A stretch of 64,000 bases of DNA from Acephala macrosclerotiorum (Eukaryota; Ascomycota; Leotiomycetes; Helotiales; Mollisiaceae): positions 62,001-126,000 of the forward strand of contig MU119299.1 of assembly GCA_014904845.1 (NCBI GenBank), in the 5' to 3' direction. Within the stretch, counting starts at the first letter, position 1, and each line of letters begins with the position of its first letter. The position numbers and the translations under genes were made by a program. Under the pieces are notes generated by a model, which was given only the letters and a program-made list of their open reading frames with translations, was not told the DNA's origin and ran no database searches. Positions 1-10,431 of this stretch are shown here, in pieces.

Positions 1-288
1 GATCTCCTGCGCGATGTTATGGTGAAGAAGGATTCAGGGGGAACCAAATGCACAATTTGTCAACGCAACTTCATTCAACCACGAACGGAGTGGATCGAGT
101 GGTGGGAGATTGCCAAGGTGCTTGAGCGCAATTCGATGGCAAGTGCGGCGAGTCCATTGAGACAAATGGAGAATGAGAGAGATGTTTTGGAAAGCATGGT
201 ACCTCTCATGCGAAGAGGCTGCAGTTGGCTATGTGTACCTGAGAAGGCAGCCGCTCTTGAGGATCAGGTTATGCCTACTGGGGAATGA
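1..288 (+). CDS. 3' end of an unidentified gene, possibly zinc-finger
   Basis: The frame is open from the first base of the window and ends in a TGA stop, so this is probably the last exon of a gene that begins outside. The visible part starts DLLRDVMVKKDSGGTKC and has one CTIC pair followed by a basic stretch. This resembles the tail of a fungal C2H2 zinc-finger protein, where a His-containing helix ends one finger and a Cys pair starts the next, but no complete finger is present. An ATG at position 19 could in principle start a short independent protein. The family assignment is weak. Confidence 0.35.
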   Translation, partial: DLLRDVMVKKDSGGTKCTICQRNFIQPRTEWIEWWEIAKVLERNSMASAASPLRQMENERDVLESMVPLMRRGCSWLCVPEKAAALEDQVMPTGE

Positions 289-1235
289 GGCCGTCTTTCA
301 GTGACAATGTTGGTTGTACATTCTGTTTATACGTAGGTAGCGAGGAGCCTGGAGTTTTGACTTTGATTATGTAGGATTTGTGTGCCATAAATTGTATTTG
401 GCTTGCATGCTTGTTACCAGACCAGTATGCATTCCTCAATTTCAGCTAAAGCTTCTTGGAAACCTTATTGCCATTCTGTTGGAGGGAACACATTGACCTT
501 CGAGCTAGAAAATACAAGCCACTAAGTAATCATGTAGGCTGGAACAATGGAGCACATACTGACTGGCAATTTGCAGTATCCTCCATAGTCCTTTTCAAAT
601 AGCAATGTTTTTCCAACGAGACATTGCGAGCAGTGATGTGAGGATAGAAGAGTAGATATGTTGTGACAGCTTTCTTAGTCCCTTTAATGAGCATCGAAAG
701 CCACCACCGAGGGGCCAGCCTCTCATTGGACAGATATTGGCAGCTTGCCAAGTGGCGAATCTATCTCACATTGATGTCGCAACTTGTTTTCTATCAAAAA
801 TTGGAGGTTATAACATCAAGGCATAGTGGCCCGTCGAAGGTTGCGCGAAGACAATTTACTATCAATCTGCCTTGAGAATACGATATTGGGCGTTCATCTT
901 AGGACCGCCGCCCGATTTATGTGGTGTTCAAAAATAGTTTGATGGGTGGGTTGATTGGCCTTAACGTTGTTCGTCTTTCAGCTCTCACATGCAAGTTGGG
1001 TAGCACAAATCCAACAGTTTGGTCCATTCGCATATGCAGCTATAACACTGCAGAGTGGCCTACCGCTCCGCATTTGGGTGCGGGAATTGGGCATAAGTCT
1101 AAGCTTTCCCAAGAGGTGGATTGCAGAGCCTTTTCTTTAGTTTTTGCCGTTTACCTCGACTGACGCGATACAGCCGTGTCCTTATTTTATCATTCTTTGT
1201 CATTTTACAAGCGTTAACAGGGTGGTGGCACCGCA
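289..1235. other. intergenic, no gene seen
   Basis: I see no convincing coding pattern, RNA gene or repeat here. The right part should contain the promoter of the membrane-protein gene starting at 1236. Confidence 0.5.
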
Positions 1236-3185
1236 ATGGTTGATTTGGAAGTCAAGGCTGGCACGCCAGTCAGCTCCAGCAATGCGGACGAATCCGAGAT
1301 AACATCGATGCTTCGGGGATCAACTTCGAAATTACGCAAAGTAAGGATCTCGAGCCACGGCGATATTATCGCATCACCCTCAGTGAAGGCAGATTTGGCA
1401 CAGGTCCAATATCCTTCTGTACGGACGAACCTACCCATCCTAGGCTCTGTGGTGGCGCCTCTCATTGTCTTGATCTGGTGGACCGTGGGATTCATCAAAG
1501 ATCAGTCCGGAATACTCGCCGCGAGCATCATTGGAGGTCAGCTCAGCTACACACAAGCGAAAGCCATTGATTTTGTTTGCAGTGCCCTCTTCGCTCCCCT
1601 GTTGATGGTATTGCTCGATCACATTTGGTTCAGTAGTGCTCGGGTGTTGGTCGTTAACGAAAAGCGAAATGGTACTGGGGTGCCAATTTCCACGTTGGTA
1701 GAGGCTAGTAGCGCGTCTGCTGGTGGCTTCAACCTTCTCAAAATTCGGTCTCTACTTCAAGGCAAGACGTGGCGGTTATTCTTGCTGAGCCTAATGATCC
1801 TACTCTCAGGTTTTGCAAACAAAATGCTGTCGAATTTCATCGCTTACGAAGCATTCAATGCCGACGTGCCTAACAGCCACCAGGTCACACTCAAGACCAT
1901 GAGTGATGCATACATCAACCATTTCTCGTCTTTATTCGACACTAGCGGACAGGGAGGAAGCATAGCGCAGTCTAATCTGTCTATCTCAAGGCAAGCCGAT
2001 GTTGCGAACCAAATGGCTGCACTGCTCACAGGTCTCAACTTCGAAAGTGCCGTCTCCAAACTCGAGGAAGGCATGGCGTATATCGGGACTAATTCAACGT
2101 CGGTGTCTCTTAACGCCGTAAACTCAACTGTCATTGGTCTCACGAATGTCCCGGGTTACCGTCTGTCTATCGACTGTCAGCCCGGACTACCCACATTTCT
2201 TGAACCACTGCAGATGGGTGAGACTTTCTTCGATTTCACGGTACTCTTCGACTGTCCAACTCCAACACCGTCCTGTGGAGCCATATATATGGCTTCAATT
2301 CCAGGCATGATGTCTATAGGAAGCGCAACCGCAAATAACGAGGAGTATCAGTATGCCGCATTCCTCTCCAACTTTACGCAGGTGTACCTGGGATATCTGT
2401 ACAGCTTCAACGACACATACTCGCTGCCTTCTTCATATGGTGAAGTTTTTCCACTGTCTTTCAACGCAACACCATATGGCTTCCAGGATACGAAAGGCTT
2501 AATGACAACCTGGGGAATCAGTTGCGCCATTTCACGTCAAGAAGGATTCCACAACTACACTCGCCAACCCGGGCAAGCGTGGTCAATCCAAGAAAGTTCG
2601 TTCTCGAACGAAAAATCAATTATCAAGTCCTTCCTGGGCTATTGGCAACTTCCATTGAGCTATTCAGCCCCTGGGGCCACCATCGCTGGTCTCGGGCCTC
2701 CTTTAGCGACCACAGCTGGTGGGGTAGTAGACAAATCGGTCAATTGGACAGTGTTAGCCCTCAACTACCTTTACGCCTCTGGGGAAGCACAACGAATTTC
2801 CTATGAAGCGACAGGTGCTGAAACTCCCGACCAGCCTCAATTTCTCTACAATGTCAGCGCTGCAGTTACAGTCCAGCACTACAGAATTACTTACATTCCG
2901 CTTCTTCTTGTTCTTGGCCTTGTCGGTGTCATTGGGGCGGCAATCATGACGGCCGCCATGGCATTTTATAATAGGGACACGAGGAGTGCCCAGCTCGCGC
3001 GCAAGGTCACCACTTTACGCTTGCTGGTGGATAGTGTTGCTGGATTACAGGACTCGGTTTCGAGCGTTGCAGCTGCTGGATCGCTGAATGAAGATGAGTT
3101 GGACAAATGGGCATCGAAATTCCGGGTCGCGTATTCTGAAGATTTTGAAGAGGGTGGTTCTAGTATACGACTGCTTCGTGCATGA
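1236..3185 (+). CDS. large fungal multi-pass membrane protein with glycosylated ectodomain
   Basis: An intronless frame of 649 residues. Hydrophobic segments lie near residues 68-90, 108-130 and 178-195, and one more near 553-578. Between the third and fourth is a region of about 350 residues rich in N-x-S/T sites (NSTS, NSTV, NFTQ, NDTY, NYTR, NWTV, NVSA) with several cysteines, as expected for a lumenal or extracellular domain. The C-terminal tail of about 70 residues is cytoplasmic-looking and acidic. This layout (N-terminal hairpin, long glycosylated loop, last helix, short tail) is common among uncharacterised ascomycete plasma-membrane proteins. I do not recognise a named family and assign no function. 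The ATG is the first in the frame and follows a plausible leader. Confidence 0.75.
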   Translation: MVDLEVKAGTPVSSSNADESEITSMLRGSTSKLRKVRISSHGDIIASPSVKADLAQVQYPSVRTNLPILGSVVAPLIVLIWWTVGFIKDQSGILAASIIGGQLSYTQAKAIDFVCSALFAPLLMVLLDHIWFSSARVLVVNEKRNGTGVPISTLVEASSASAGGFNLLKIRSLLQGKTWRLFLLSLMILLSGFANKMLSNFIAYEAFNADVPNSHQVTLKTMSDAYINHFSSLFDTSGQGGSIAQSNLSISRQADVANQMAALLTGLNFESAVSKLEEGMAYIGTNSTSVSLNAVNSTVIGLTNVPGYRLSIDCQPGLPTFLEPLQMGETFFDFTVLFDCPTPTPSCGAIYMASIPGMMSIGSATANNEEYQYAAFLSNFTQVYLGYLYSFNDTYSLPSSYGEVFPLSFNATPYGFQDTKGLMTTWGISCAISRQEGFHNYTRQPGQAWSIQESSFSNEKSIIKSFLGYWQLPLSYSAPGATIAGLGPPLATTAGGVVDKSVNWTVLALNYLYASGEAQRISYEATGAETPDQPQFLYNVSAAVTVQHYRITYIPLLLVLGLVGVIGAAIMTAAMAFYNRDTRSAQLARKVTTLRLLVDSVAGLQDSVSSVAAAGSLNEDELDKWASKFRVAYSEDFEEGGSSIRLLRA

Positions 3186-3793
3186 AGTCCAGGAGCGGAA
3201 GTAAATGATAATCTTCCAGCTGGCACGCTCAAGCTTCTAAGGTTATCTGGACTTTCTCAGCTCGTTTTGTGTGAGCATGGAAGATCTTTTTTAATAGTAC
3301 GAGGCTCTTGTACTGTACATGCAGTGTCTCCGCCCAGCCTGACTTTTCCGAATCTCCTTGATTGGGAGATAGAAATGCCAGTTATTGCATGGCTATGCCG
3401 AGCCGTCGTCATGCAAGGCTGTGCTGAATCCGATGCATTGTTGGATCAAAAACAGGCTTTCTGGTGCTATGAATTGGGAGGCCTCAATTCAACTCGGTTA
3501 TGCATCACCTCTTACTTTGGACCAATTATATTCGCCAATCTCGTGCAGCTGCTAGCTCATGAAAAATTACGGCGAGGTTTCTAAGACGAACTTAAGGAGG
3601 GGTTGCGCACCTTCTGTCCTCCCCCCAGACATCGACACCTGTTTCTAAGCTTCAGTATACTCATATCCCCTTCACTTCGAACTAGAGGACGTCGGCGGCA
3701 TCTACATTCTGGACATCGAGACTAACCTGCAGCAGAAGTCCGCATTCATGCCGCGGACTCTGCACCAACGTAGCAACAATTGCATACTCTCAG
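3186..3793. other. intergenic; 5' part of zinc-finger gene unresolved
   Basis: A 105-codon open frame at 3267-3584 has no recognisable domain and I do not support it as a gene. The frame of the downstream zinc-finger gene is open from about 3686 but has no ATG, so a small first exon of that gene probably lies in this stretch. Confidence 0.4.
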
Positions 3794-4865
3794 TACTCGT
3801 GGGAGACCGGTGACAGCACCGACGGCTCATTCTGGTTCGATGATCTCTTCACCTTCAACGACTTCAATCGTCTGCCCACGAGCGATGTCCGCAGCAATCA
3901 CAATCCTGAACCCCTGGACGAGGCTACCGCTGCTTACTCGCAACCATTCTCCGACCTGAGCAGTACGAGAGACAATACTCCTACAGATCTTCATGTATCG
4001 TTCTACAACTCTTTTACGAGTATCACGAATGGCGATTATGATATTTCTGCGTCTGCGTGTCCAGGGCCTGCCCTAGAGGATGCTATTGATGACTGGGTTG
4101 GGATTGCGGATTTCCTGGGCTTGGTCTATGATGCACATCAGAGGGTTGAGAATCTCGAGACTCCATGGATTACGACCAACGACAGTAGCACTGAGGTGTG
4201 CACCCCTTTCCTGAGAGATGCTTCGTTCCATATTCCACCTTTATTCCAGCCCGAAAATGCGCCTCCAAGCACCGGACATTCAACGATTGGGACATCTTCC
4301 AGCCCTGATACACGCTCACCAACACAGACCCTACTTGACATGGAGGTATCAGTGTCATCACCACCAAGAGACGCCACCCACCAATCAGCAGACGCAATCC
4401 AATGCACTTGGCCCTCCTGCGAAAAGTCCTTCCGAACAATGACAGAATACAAGTAAGCTCTCCATCTTCCCCTCCCCCTCCTTCCTTCCTAAATAGCCTC
4501 TAACAATCCCTAGTCACCATTTCAAAAACCACTCAAAACCCTTCATCTGCCCACAATGTCCTGCTCGTCGAGCAACAAAACGACATCTCGACAGACATAT
4601 CAATGAAAAACATATTGGGTCTGAATGTTATTATTGTCCTGTTGAAGGGTGTAAGCGAGCTCGTAGAGGAAAGGGTGGGGGAAGAGGGTTTCCGAGAATA
4701 GAAAATTGTAGGAGGCATGTTAGGAAAGTGCATAAGGGTGAGGTCGAGTGGAGGGACGGGGTTGAGGTTGAGGTTGATATTGATGTTGATGAGGAGACGA
4801 TGAAGGTAGTTTTTGGGAGGAGGTTGAACAGAAAGGTCCCTGATGAATCAACGACCTTTCGTTGA
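3794..4865 (+). CDS. C2H2 zinc-finger protein A (paralog of the gene at 30.1-31.1 kb)
   Basis: Visible exons are about 3794-4452 and 4514-4865, separated by a 61-bp intron (GTAAGC...CCTAG). The first part is acidic and Ser/Thr-rich, beginning YSWETGDSTDGSFWFDDLFT. It ends in CTWPSCEKSF, the first half of a C2H2 finger that is completed across the intron by HHFKNH. Two further fingers follow: CPQCPARRATKRHLDRH and CPVEGCKRARR...NCRRHVRKVH. The tail is acidic. The reading frame is open upstream to 3686 without an ATG, so I place a splice acceptor (CTCTCAG) just before 3794 and leave the first exon unidentified. The product is probably a nuclear DNA-binding protein. It converges with the transporter gene, with 70 bp between the stop codons. 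Its closest relative in the window is the gene at 30.1-31.1 kb, which has the same fingers and the same intron position. Confidence 0.7.
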
Positions 4866-4935
4866 AGTTCCGTTCCAACAAGTCTCAATTTGGTCTAATG
4901 ATTCAATGTTCTTTTTCATCCCCGTGTTTGTGACG

Positions 4936-6622
4936 TCAGGACGTCTTCTCATTAACAGTCGCCAACTTCTCACTCATATTCATCTCCACATCCCGCTGTC
5001 GAACGGACTTCTCCACAACCCCAAACAAAATATCCATCTCCTCCAAACTCAAATTTTGAGTCTCGGGGAGAAACCATGAGAATATCATTGCAGCGATATT
5101 CATTGTTCCAAATATCTGTTATTTATTAGTAAAGTATGCATTAACAAATTTCGAAGGTGATGACATACCATCCACGTCTTCCAACCAATGTTCAAAATTG
5201 CGATTGGAGCGATCTTCGAAACGATGTAGTTCATAAGCCAGATCCTCATAGCACAGATCGCCATCCCATAATCACGCAGTCGAGTCGGGAATATTTCTCC
5301 CATGTAGATCCACTGCAATGGTCCCCAGGAGAGTGAGTACGCCACCACGAAGAGGTAGATCAATGCCATCTAGACCGCAAAGATCAGTCAGAACTCGACG
5401 TGTAGATTTAAGATCCCATACCATTGCTTTTGCACTCGGCGAACCCGATCCATCTCCCTTCTCCGAAGGCGGATAAGCTTTCAGCACAGCACCCAGCGCA
5501 AACAGAAACCCACCCATAAAAAAAGCTCCTACCATAAGCATCGTCTTCCTCTTAAAAACCTGCACCCCACTAACAAGGAACAAAATCGTGGAACCGAATT
5601 TGATGCATGTAAAAACGCCACTAGCCAGAAGCGCCGAATTTTGAGCTGTGAATCCGATCTCTTTAAAGACTGTAGGTCCATAGTAAAGAATAGCATTATG
5701 ACCACACCACATAGCAAACAGAGCAACTGTTGTTCCCCAAAGAAGTCTCTGGAAATTCTTCTTGGTGAATAGTTCTTGGATGCTGCGGCCGTTTGTCAGG
5801 GCTAGCTCTTCTTCGATTTGAGCTCGCATTTCTGCGATTTCTTCGATGATTTCTTGATCCTCTGCATTGGTGCCACGGAGATTGCAGAGGGATTTGATTG
5901 CAGCGTCCCAATTCCCTTGCTTTGCCAGCCAGCGTGGCGATTCACTTGCCACGAAAGCTCCAATCATGACCAGGACAGCGAGGATAATCTGAAGCGACAA
6001 AGGTGTCCGCCACTGCTTCGAAGTAGGCTTCATGTGCAAAGAACACCCGTACACAGTCCAATAAGCCAACATACCACCAGACACCAAAAACATCTCAAAA
6101 GCACCCATCATGAATCCCCTCAAATTCTTAGGCGAACACTCAGCCACGAACACAGGAGCTGTATTGCTGATAATCCCAACTCCAAAACCAGCTAGCACAC
6201 GTCCAGCATAAATCATAGACAAGTGAGAAATCTGAGCAGCGGTTTGGAGGATGCCTCCGATGAGGAAGAAAGCTCCTGCCATGGCGAGGAGATGGCGACG
6301 ACCGATCCATTTTGAGACGAGAGCTGGGACTATGGCGCCGAAGAATGCGCCTGCGTTGAGGAGGGCGACGATGTTTCCAGATGTGGCTGCTAGTCTGGTG
6401 GGGTTGGTGGCTAGATTGAAATCTTTCTTGAAGCTGAAGAGGTGTGAGTTTGTATTTGAGACTGAGATGGGTGATGGAATATTGAGAAGTGCCCTACCTC
6501 GCGAGAGCGACAACTCCACCAGCGACGCCGGTATTAAAACCGAATAGGACAGATCCAATGTTGGCAGCTGCTGAGACGAAGAAAGCCCCTTTGTGCTTCT
6601 TGAACGTTTGAATGATCGCCAT
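4936..6622 (-). CDS. MFS transporter, sugar/quinate permease type
   Basis: Four exons (6498-6622, 5422-6433, 5169-5369, 4936-5115) separated by introns of 64, 52 and 53 bp give 505 residues, normal for the sugar-porter family of the major facilitator superfamily. Signatures seen in order: a first helix with LFGFNTGVAGG, GRRHLLAM after helix 2, SPRWLAKQ before the central loop, and PTRLRDYGMAIC near the end, then a tail with FLPETQNLSLEEMD. The last two motifs are closest to fungal quinate/shikimate-type permeases. It would sit in the plasma membrane and import a sugar-like or hydroxylated aromatic/alicyclic acid. As the gene next to the 3-hydroxyanthranilate dioxygenase it may be the uptake component of the catabolic cluster; the substrate is an inference. 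No lesions are seen. Confidence 0.9.
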
Positions 6623-7149
6623 CTTATCCAGGTTGACCTTCCCTGGCCACGAGAACATCCTTCTGACTTTTGTGGAAGATGAGATGTTTGATGAACACTC
6701 CGTGCACTGATCTATGAGCTGGCTCGGTGCAGCCTTGGACGAACATTATCTCTCGCAACCGAGGTCCTTCTGAGATCTTGAAACGGTATTGCAGCTCGTC
6801 CATCAATCTCCGGAGATAGGAGAGTGATACATTGTGATAAGATCGTAGCTAGAAAGTAGATAGTGCTAGCCAAGATGGAGGTGCAGTCGTCAATGTGGTG
6901 CGGAAAGATAGGAGGAGTGCCGAGTTAGCAAATGGTAGAAGTGGATGTGTCTCGGGTATGGACCGAGATATTAGAAGGATATATCAAAAGTGGGAGTGAA
7001 GATCAATTGGTTCCAGATTAAGCGAAGCAAACAGGGGGTGGTCTCGCCTGAGAAAAGGAGTGGGGAAAGGCATGTGACACTGATCAAATCTTCCTCCTAC
7101 AGTACGCTGGCTCTTGCATCCTGTCGCCGCACAGAAGAAGGATTGATCT
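6623..7149. promoter_or_regulatory. upstream region of the MFS transporter
   Basis: About 530 bp between the transporter ATG and the 3' end of the dioxygenase gene. No coding pattern. It contains the palindrome CTCCGGAG near 6810, but none of the CGG-N-CCG sites noted in the other cluster promoters. Confidence 0.4.
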
Positions 7150-7794
7150 CTATTTCGAATCTGCAACAGACCCACACACTCCGCATTTCCTCAAACCTTC
7201 GTTCTCCATCCAGTTGTTGATCAATGGCTTGAGTTGTGTCCCTAGATCCGTACAATGAAAGACCTCCTCTCGAATGATCGTTGGCTTCTCATGATCACCC
7301 TTCGTACAGTACCATCTAAGCCGGTCTAGACTTACTTCTAGGCGTGTCCGTTCCATCACCAATCCTATCGTGTCTGCGAAGCGAATGGGATTATGCGGTG
7401 TGTTGCCTAGATGCATAATATTCTAGCATCCTTCTAGGGGAGAGCAGGAATTTTTCAACATACCAGGCAACAGAAACATCTCGCCTTCCTTGATCTCCAC
7501 ATCCCTAAATTTCTCATTATCGACAATCCTCAGCAACATATTTCCTTTCAGCTGGTAAAACCATTCTTCGGTTTCGTTGACTGTTATGATGATCAGAACT
7601 GCGCCCCGCGTACGTGTCTGTCTGCCCTCAGACATACCATGAAAATCATTCCTGGAGTTCGGCCCTCCGACTACCATAAGGACGAAATCCTTGCTAGAGA
7701 ACAAGCAATGGTTATTAACAGGTGGTTGAAGCATGTTGCCATTTTGTGAGAGCCATGAAGTGAACGGCAGGGGTGATAGGACTGGGGACGACAT
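7150..7794 (-). CDS. BNA1: 3-hydroxyanthranilate 3,4-dioxygenase
   Basis: Exons 7638-7794, 7464-7580 and 7150-7406 (two 57-bp introns) encode 176 residues, the usual length of this single-cupin Fe(II) dioxygenase. It opens the ring of 3-hydroxyanthranilate to 2-amino-3-carboxymuconate semialdehyde (ACMS) in the cytosol. Diagnostic parts: VMVVGGPNSRNDF leading into His52 and VNETEEWFYQ (iron ligands His and Glu), GEMFLLPGNTPHNP with the second His ligand, REEVFHCTDLGTQLKP, and a C-terminal CGVC pair (Cys166, Cys169) like the zinc or rubredoxin-like site of fungal and bacterial enzymes. It is divergent with the ACMS decarboxylase, sharing a 296-bp promoter, which suggests a catabolic copy rather than the NAD-biosynthetic one. 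No damage is visible. Confidence 0.93.
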
Positions 7795-8090
7795 TCTGGC
7801 GATGTTGTATGCTCGAGAAATTGTGAACGTAGATCAAGAATGGGCTTATACTTTCCCCAATGCACTGTATTTTCTGTTCAGCTCATGGAGTGCTACTTTC
7901 GAGTGTGGATATCTCATGCGGAAGCTGTCGGAAGCGGTAGGCGGAGGGCGGCCCGCATCACCACCTCACCCGACTTGAGAGTACTCGTAAGAAGATCAAT
8001 GATGGGGGTGGGCCCAAAGTGCCATTTTTGTGATGAAGTTAAAGAACTGAGTCTCGGTGGATTGATTCAACTTCAGAAATCAATACAATC
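7795..8090. promoter_or_regulatory. divergent promoter of dioxygenase and ACMS decarboxylase, with CGG array
   Basis: A 296-bp intergenic region. Five CGG triplets in the same orientation start at 7919, 7929, 7935, 7942 and 7949. They include the direct repeat CGGAAGCGG (7929-7937) and end in CGGCCCG (7949-7955), a CGG-N-CCG arrangement. CGG triplets are the half-sites of Zn2Cys6 regulators, and such a regulator gene lies next to these genes. The site assignment is an inference from sequence alone. Confidence 0.5.
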
Positions 8091-9350
8091 ATGTCACCAT
8101 CAAGGACACATTGTTGCAACTGCAGGCTCCGGACTTCTCCATCTGAAAATGACCTTCCTTCTCCTAGAGCAGATGGGACAACGCTCTTTCGCATCGATAT
8201 GCACACGCATATCATGCCCTCAACACTTCCTGATCTCTCTAAATACACTACAATAGGCTGTTCATCGCCTTGGCTCCAGCTGAGGCCAAGCAAAAACGGG
8301 GATGCCGACTGTGTTGATATGTACGTCGGCGAAAACTTCTTCAGAACTGTCGAACCGAACTGTTTTGATGCCGCCACACGAATCGCTGAAATGGATGTCA
8401 CAGGTGTGGATATCCAGGTCTTGAGCACAGTTCCCATACTATACTTCTACGACCAGCCAGCTGAGCCAGTCACGCTTCTTGCACGGGAGCTCAACAGCCA
8501 TATCGCTGGTTTATGCGAGCAGTATCCCACCCGATTTGTAGGATTAGCGACTGTCCCATTGCAGGATGTGAAAGGGTCTGTTGAGGAGCTGAAAAGATCG
8601 AAATTTGAGCTGGGGATGAAAGGGGTAGCGATCGGCACGACGATTGGAGACATGAACTTGGACGATCCAGTGCTTGAGCCATTTTGGAGGGCATGTGAAG
8701 ATTTGGACTTCCCTGTGTTCGTACATCCATTGGGCTACTCCCTTCCGAAGGAGAACGCTCAGCGTTGGGGGAAGTACTGGTCCTCATGGCTAGTTGGAAT
8801 GTCAGTCCGACTTCCAGAGCTTGACTTCGACCTCAATAGCTGACGTGATTTTAGGCCCAGTGAAACTGCTCTCGCAATCCACGCATTGACATCTTCTGGC
8901 ATGTTGATTCGTTTCCCAAGACTCCGAGTGTGCTTTGCTCATGCCGGCGGAGCGTTCCCAGCTTTGCTGGGGAGAATCCAGCATGGTTTTAATTGTCGTC
9001 CCGATCTCGTAGCAGTCAATGCAGGAGGACGGACGCCAACGGAGCACTTGCGCTCTGGTCAAATATGGATTGACAGCTTGGTGCATGATCCTGATCTCTT
9101 GGAATTTATATGTAAGAAGATCGGGTCAAATCGCATTCTGATGGGGAGCGACTATCCATTCCCACTTGGTGAAGTCCCGGTAGCAGGAAAAATGCTATGC
9201 TCGGATGATCAACTGACGAAATTCTTGAGCTGGGAAGAAAGAGCGCGAATGTTGGCAGGAAATGCGATAGAATTCTTGGGGATAGAAGCTGAAGTTGGAG
9301 ACGCATATAGACGTAAGGTGGATAACTTTGTAGATACCCAGAGATTATAA
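8091..9350 (+). CDS. 2-amino-3-carboxymuconate-6-semialdehyde decarboxylase (ACMSD)
   Basis: Exons 8091-8800 and 8855-9350 with a 54-bp intron encode 401 residues. It belongs to the amidohydrolase superfamily (ACMSD family) and decarboxylates ACMS to 2-aminomuconate semialdehyde, diverting carbon from quinolinate/NAD synthesis into catabolism. Evidence: metal-binding HTH near residues 38-40, [30 protein letters not shown] (metal/active-site His), the splice-restored [22 protein letters not shown] and [11 protein letters not shown] with the late Asp. The N-terminus is about 35 residues longer than typical and Cys-rich (HCCNCRLR), so translation might start later or an extra intron may exist. 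The gene is head-to-head with the dioxygenase that makes its substrate and tail-to-tail with the regulator gene. It is intact. Confidence 0.93.
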
Positions 9351-10431
9351 TAGCTGCGCTTCTTAGCATCGAAGCGTGTGAATGGATATTGAGAGGGCTC
9401 AAAAGTTGGTCTGATCGCTGTGAGTCCATAGCTCGGGGCAAAGGGAAGATAACTCAGCGGAGCTGAAGTCAAAATCGAAGCTGTGAAGAAATTCGTCAGG
9501 CTGAAAGTGACTGGTCTGTAACGTAGGCATTTGGCCCAAACCGTTGTCAACAATATTATCGAAATAATTCGTGCCATTAGGACATTCCAATTGGCATGTC
9601 TGATGTATGTGAAGCCTTCACGATCTCTCTCGGCAGGCCTGAATGGTGCTGCTTGTCTTCCTGGCGCAGTCTCCGCCTGACGCTGCATGGATTCAGACTA
9701 AGACCGTTCGTCTGATTTGAATGAAAGTTCGGCATCTGTCCCCGAGTGTTCTGTTGTGCCGATGACTGTGTATGTGATGGATGGCTTTGTTTCCGCTTCT
9801 TCGAAGGCTTCGAATAATCCCCTCCGTGTTTCGCCATGTCCCTAGATCGAGCTTCTGTCAAAAGACGGCGAAGGCCTTTACCGTGAGCGTGCTCGAAGTT
9901 GCAAACCCCCTTCCGTCCACCATCCAGAACATGATATGTGAACTCTAGATATTCTTCCACAATTACTCCGCACTTTCTCGTCCCATTCCATGACGGCTCC
10001 AAGGTCTGCAGAGCTGTAAGAGCAACTTGGACGTCCTTCAAGGCAGTTTCATTGTATGTGGCATCATCGGATCCTCTAACAATTTGTAACAGCACGACCG
10101 CGCTCACAAACACATATTGTCCGTGGAAGACAAGGTATTGAGTTCTCGGCACGTGCTGCAAGAAGTCAGAGGCGCCACGAATGCAGTCCGTTGCGGCTTT
10201 GGCGCATCGTATTTGAGCCTGAGGGTCGGCGAGAGGTGACGGGCGATGCGGGTTGCTCATGAAGATACGATAGAGTAATAGCACAGCGGAAAAGAATCCT
10301 GAAAGTGCGACTTGTTTTTGGACAAGAGGCCTTCCGCTCGTTGCTGAGCGGATCTCCTGAGGAACGTGATCCTTGGCCCAGATTTGAAGAGCCATGTTGG
10401 AATTTTGTACGCGTGTGCGAAGTTCTTCATA

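Noticed and set aside
3267..3584. 105-codon frame as a gene
   Set aside because: No domain, no conserved features, and it lies in the probable promoter/first-exon region of the zinc-finger gene.
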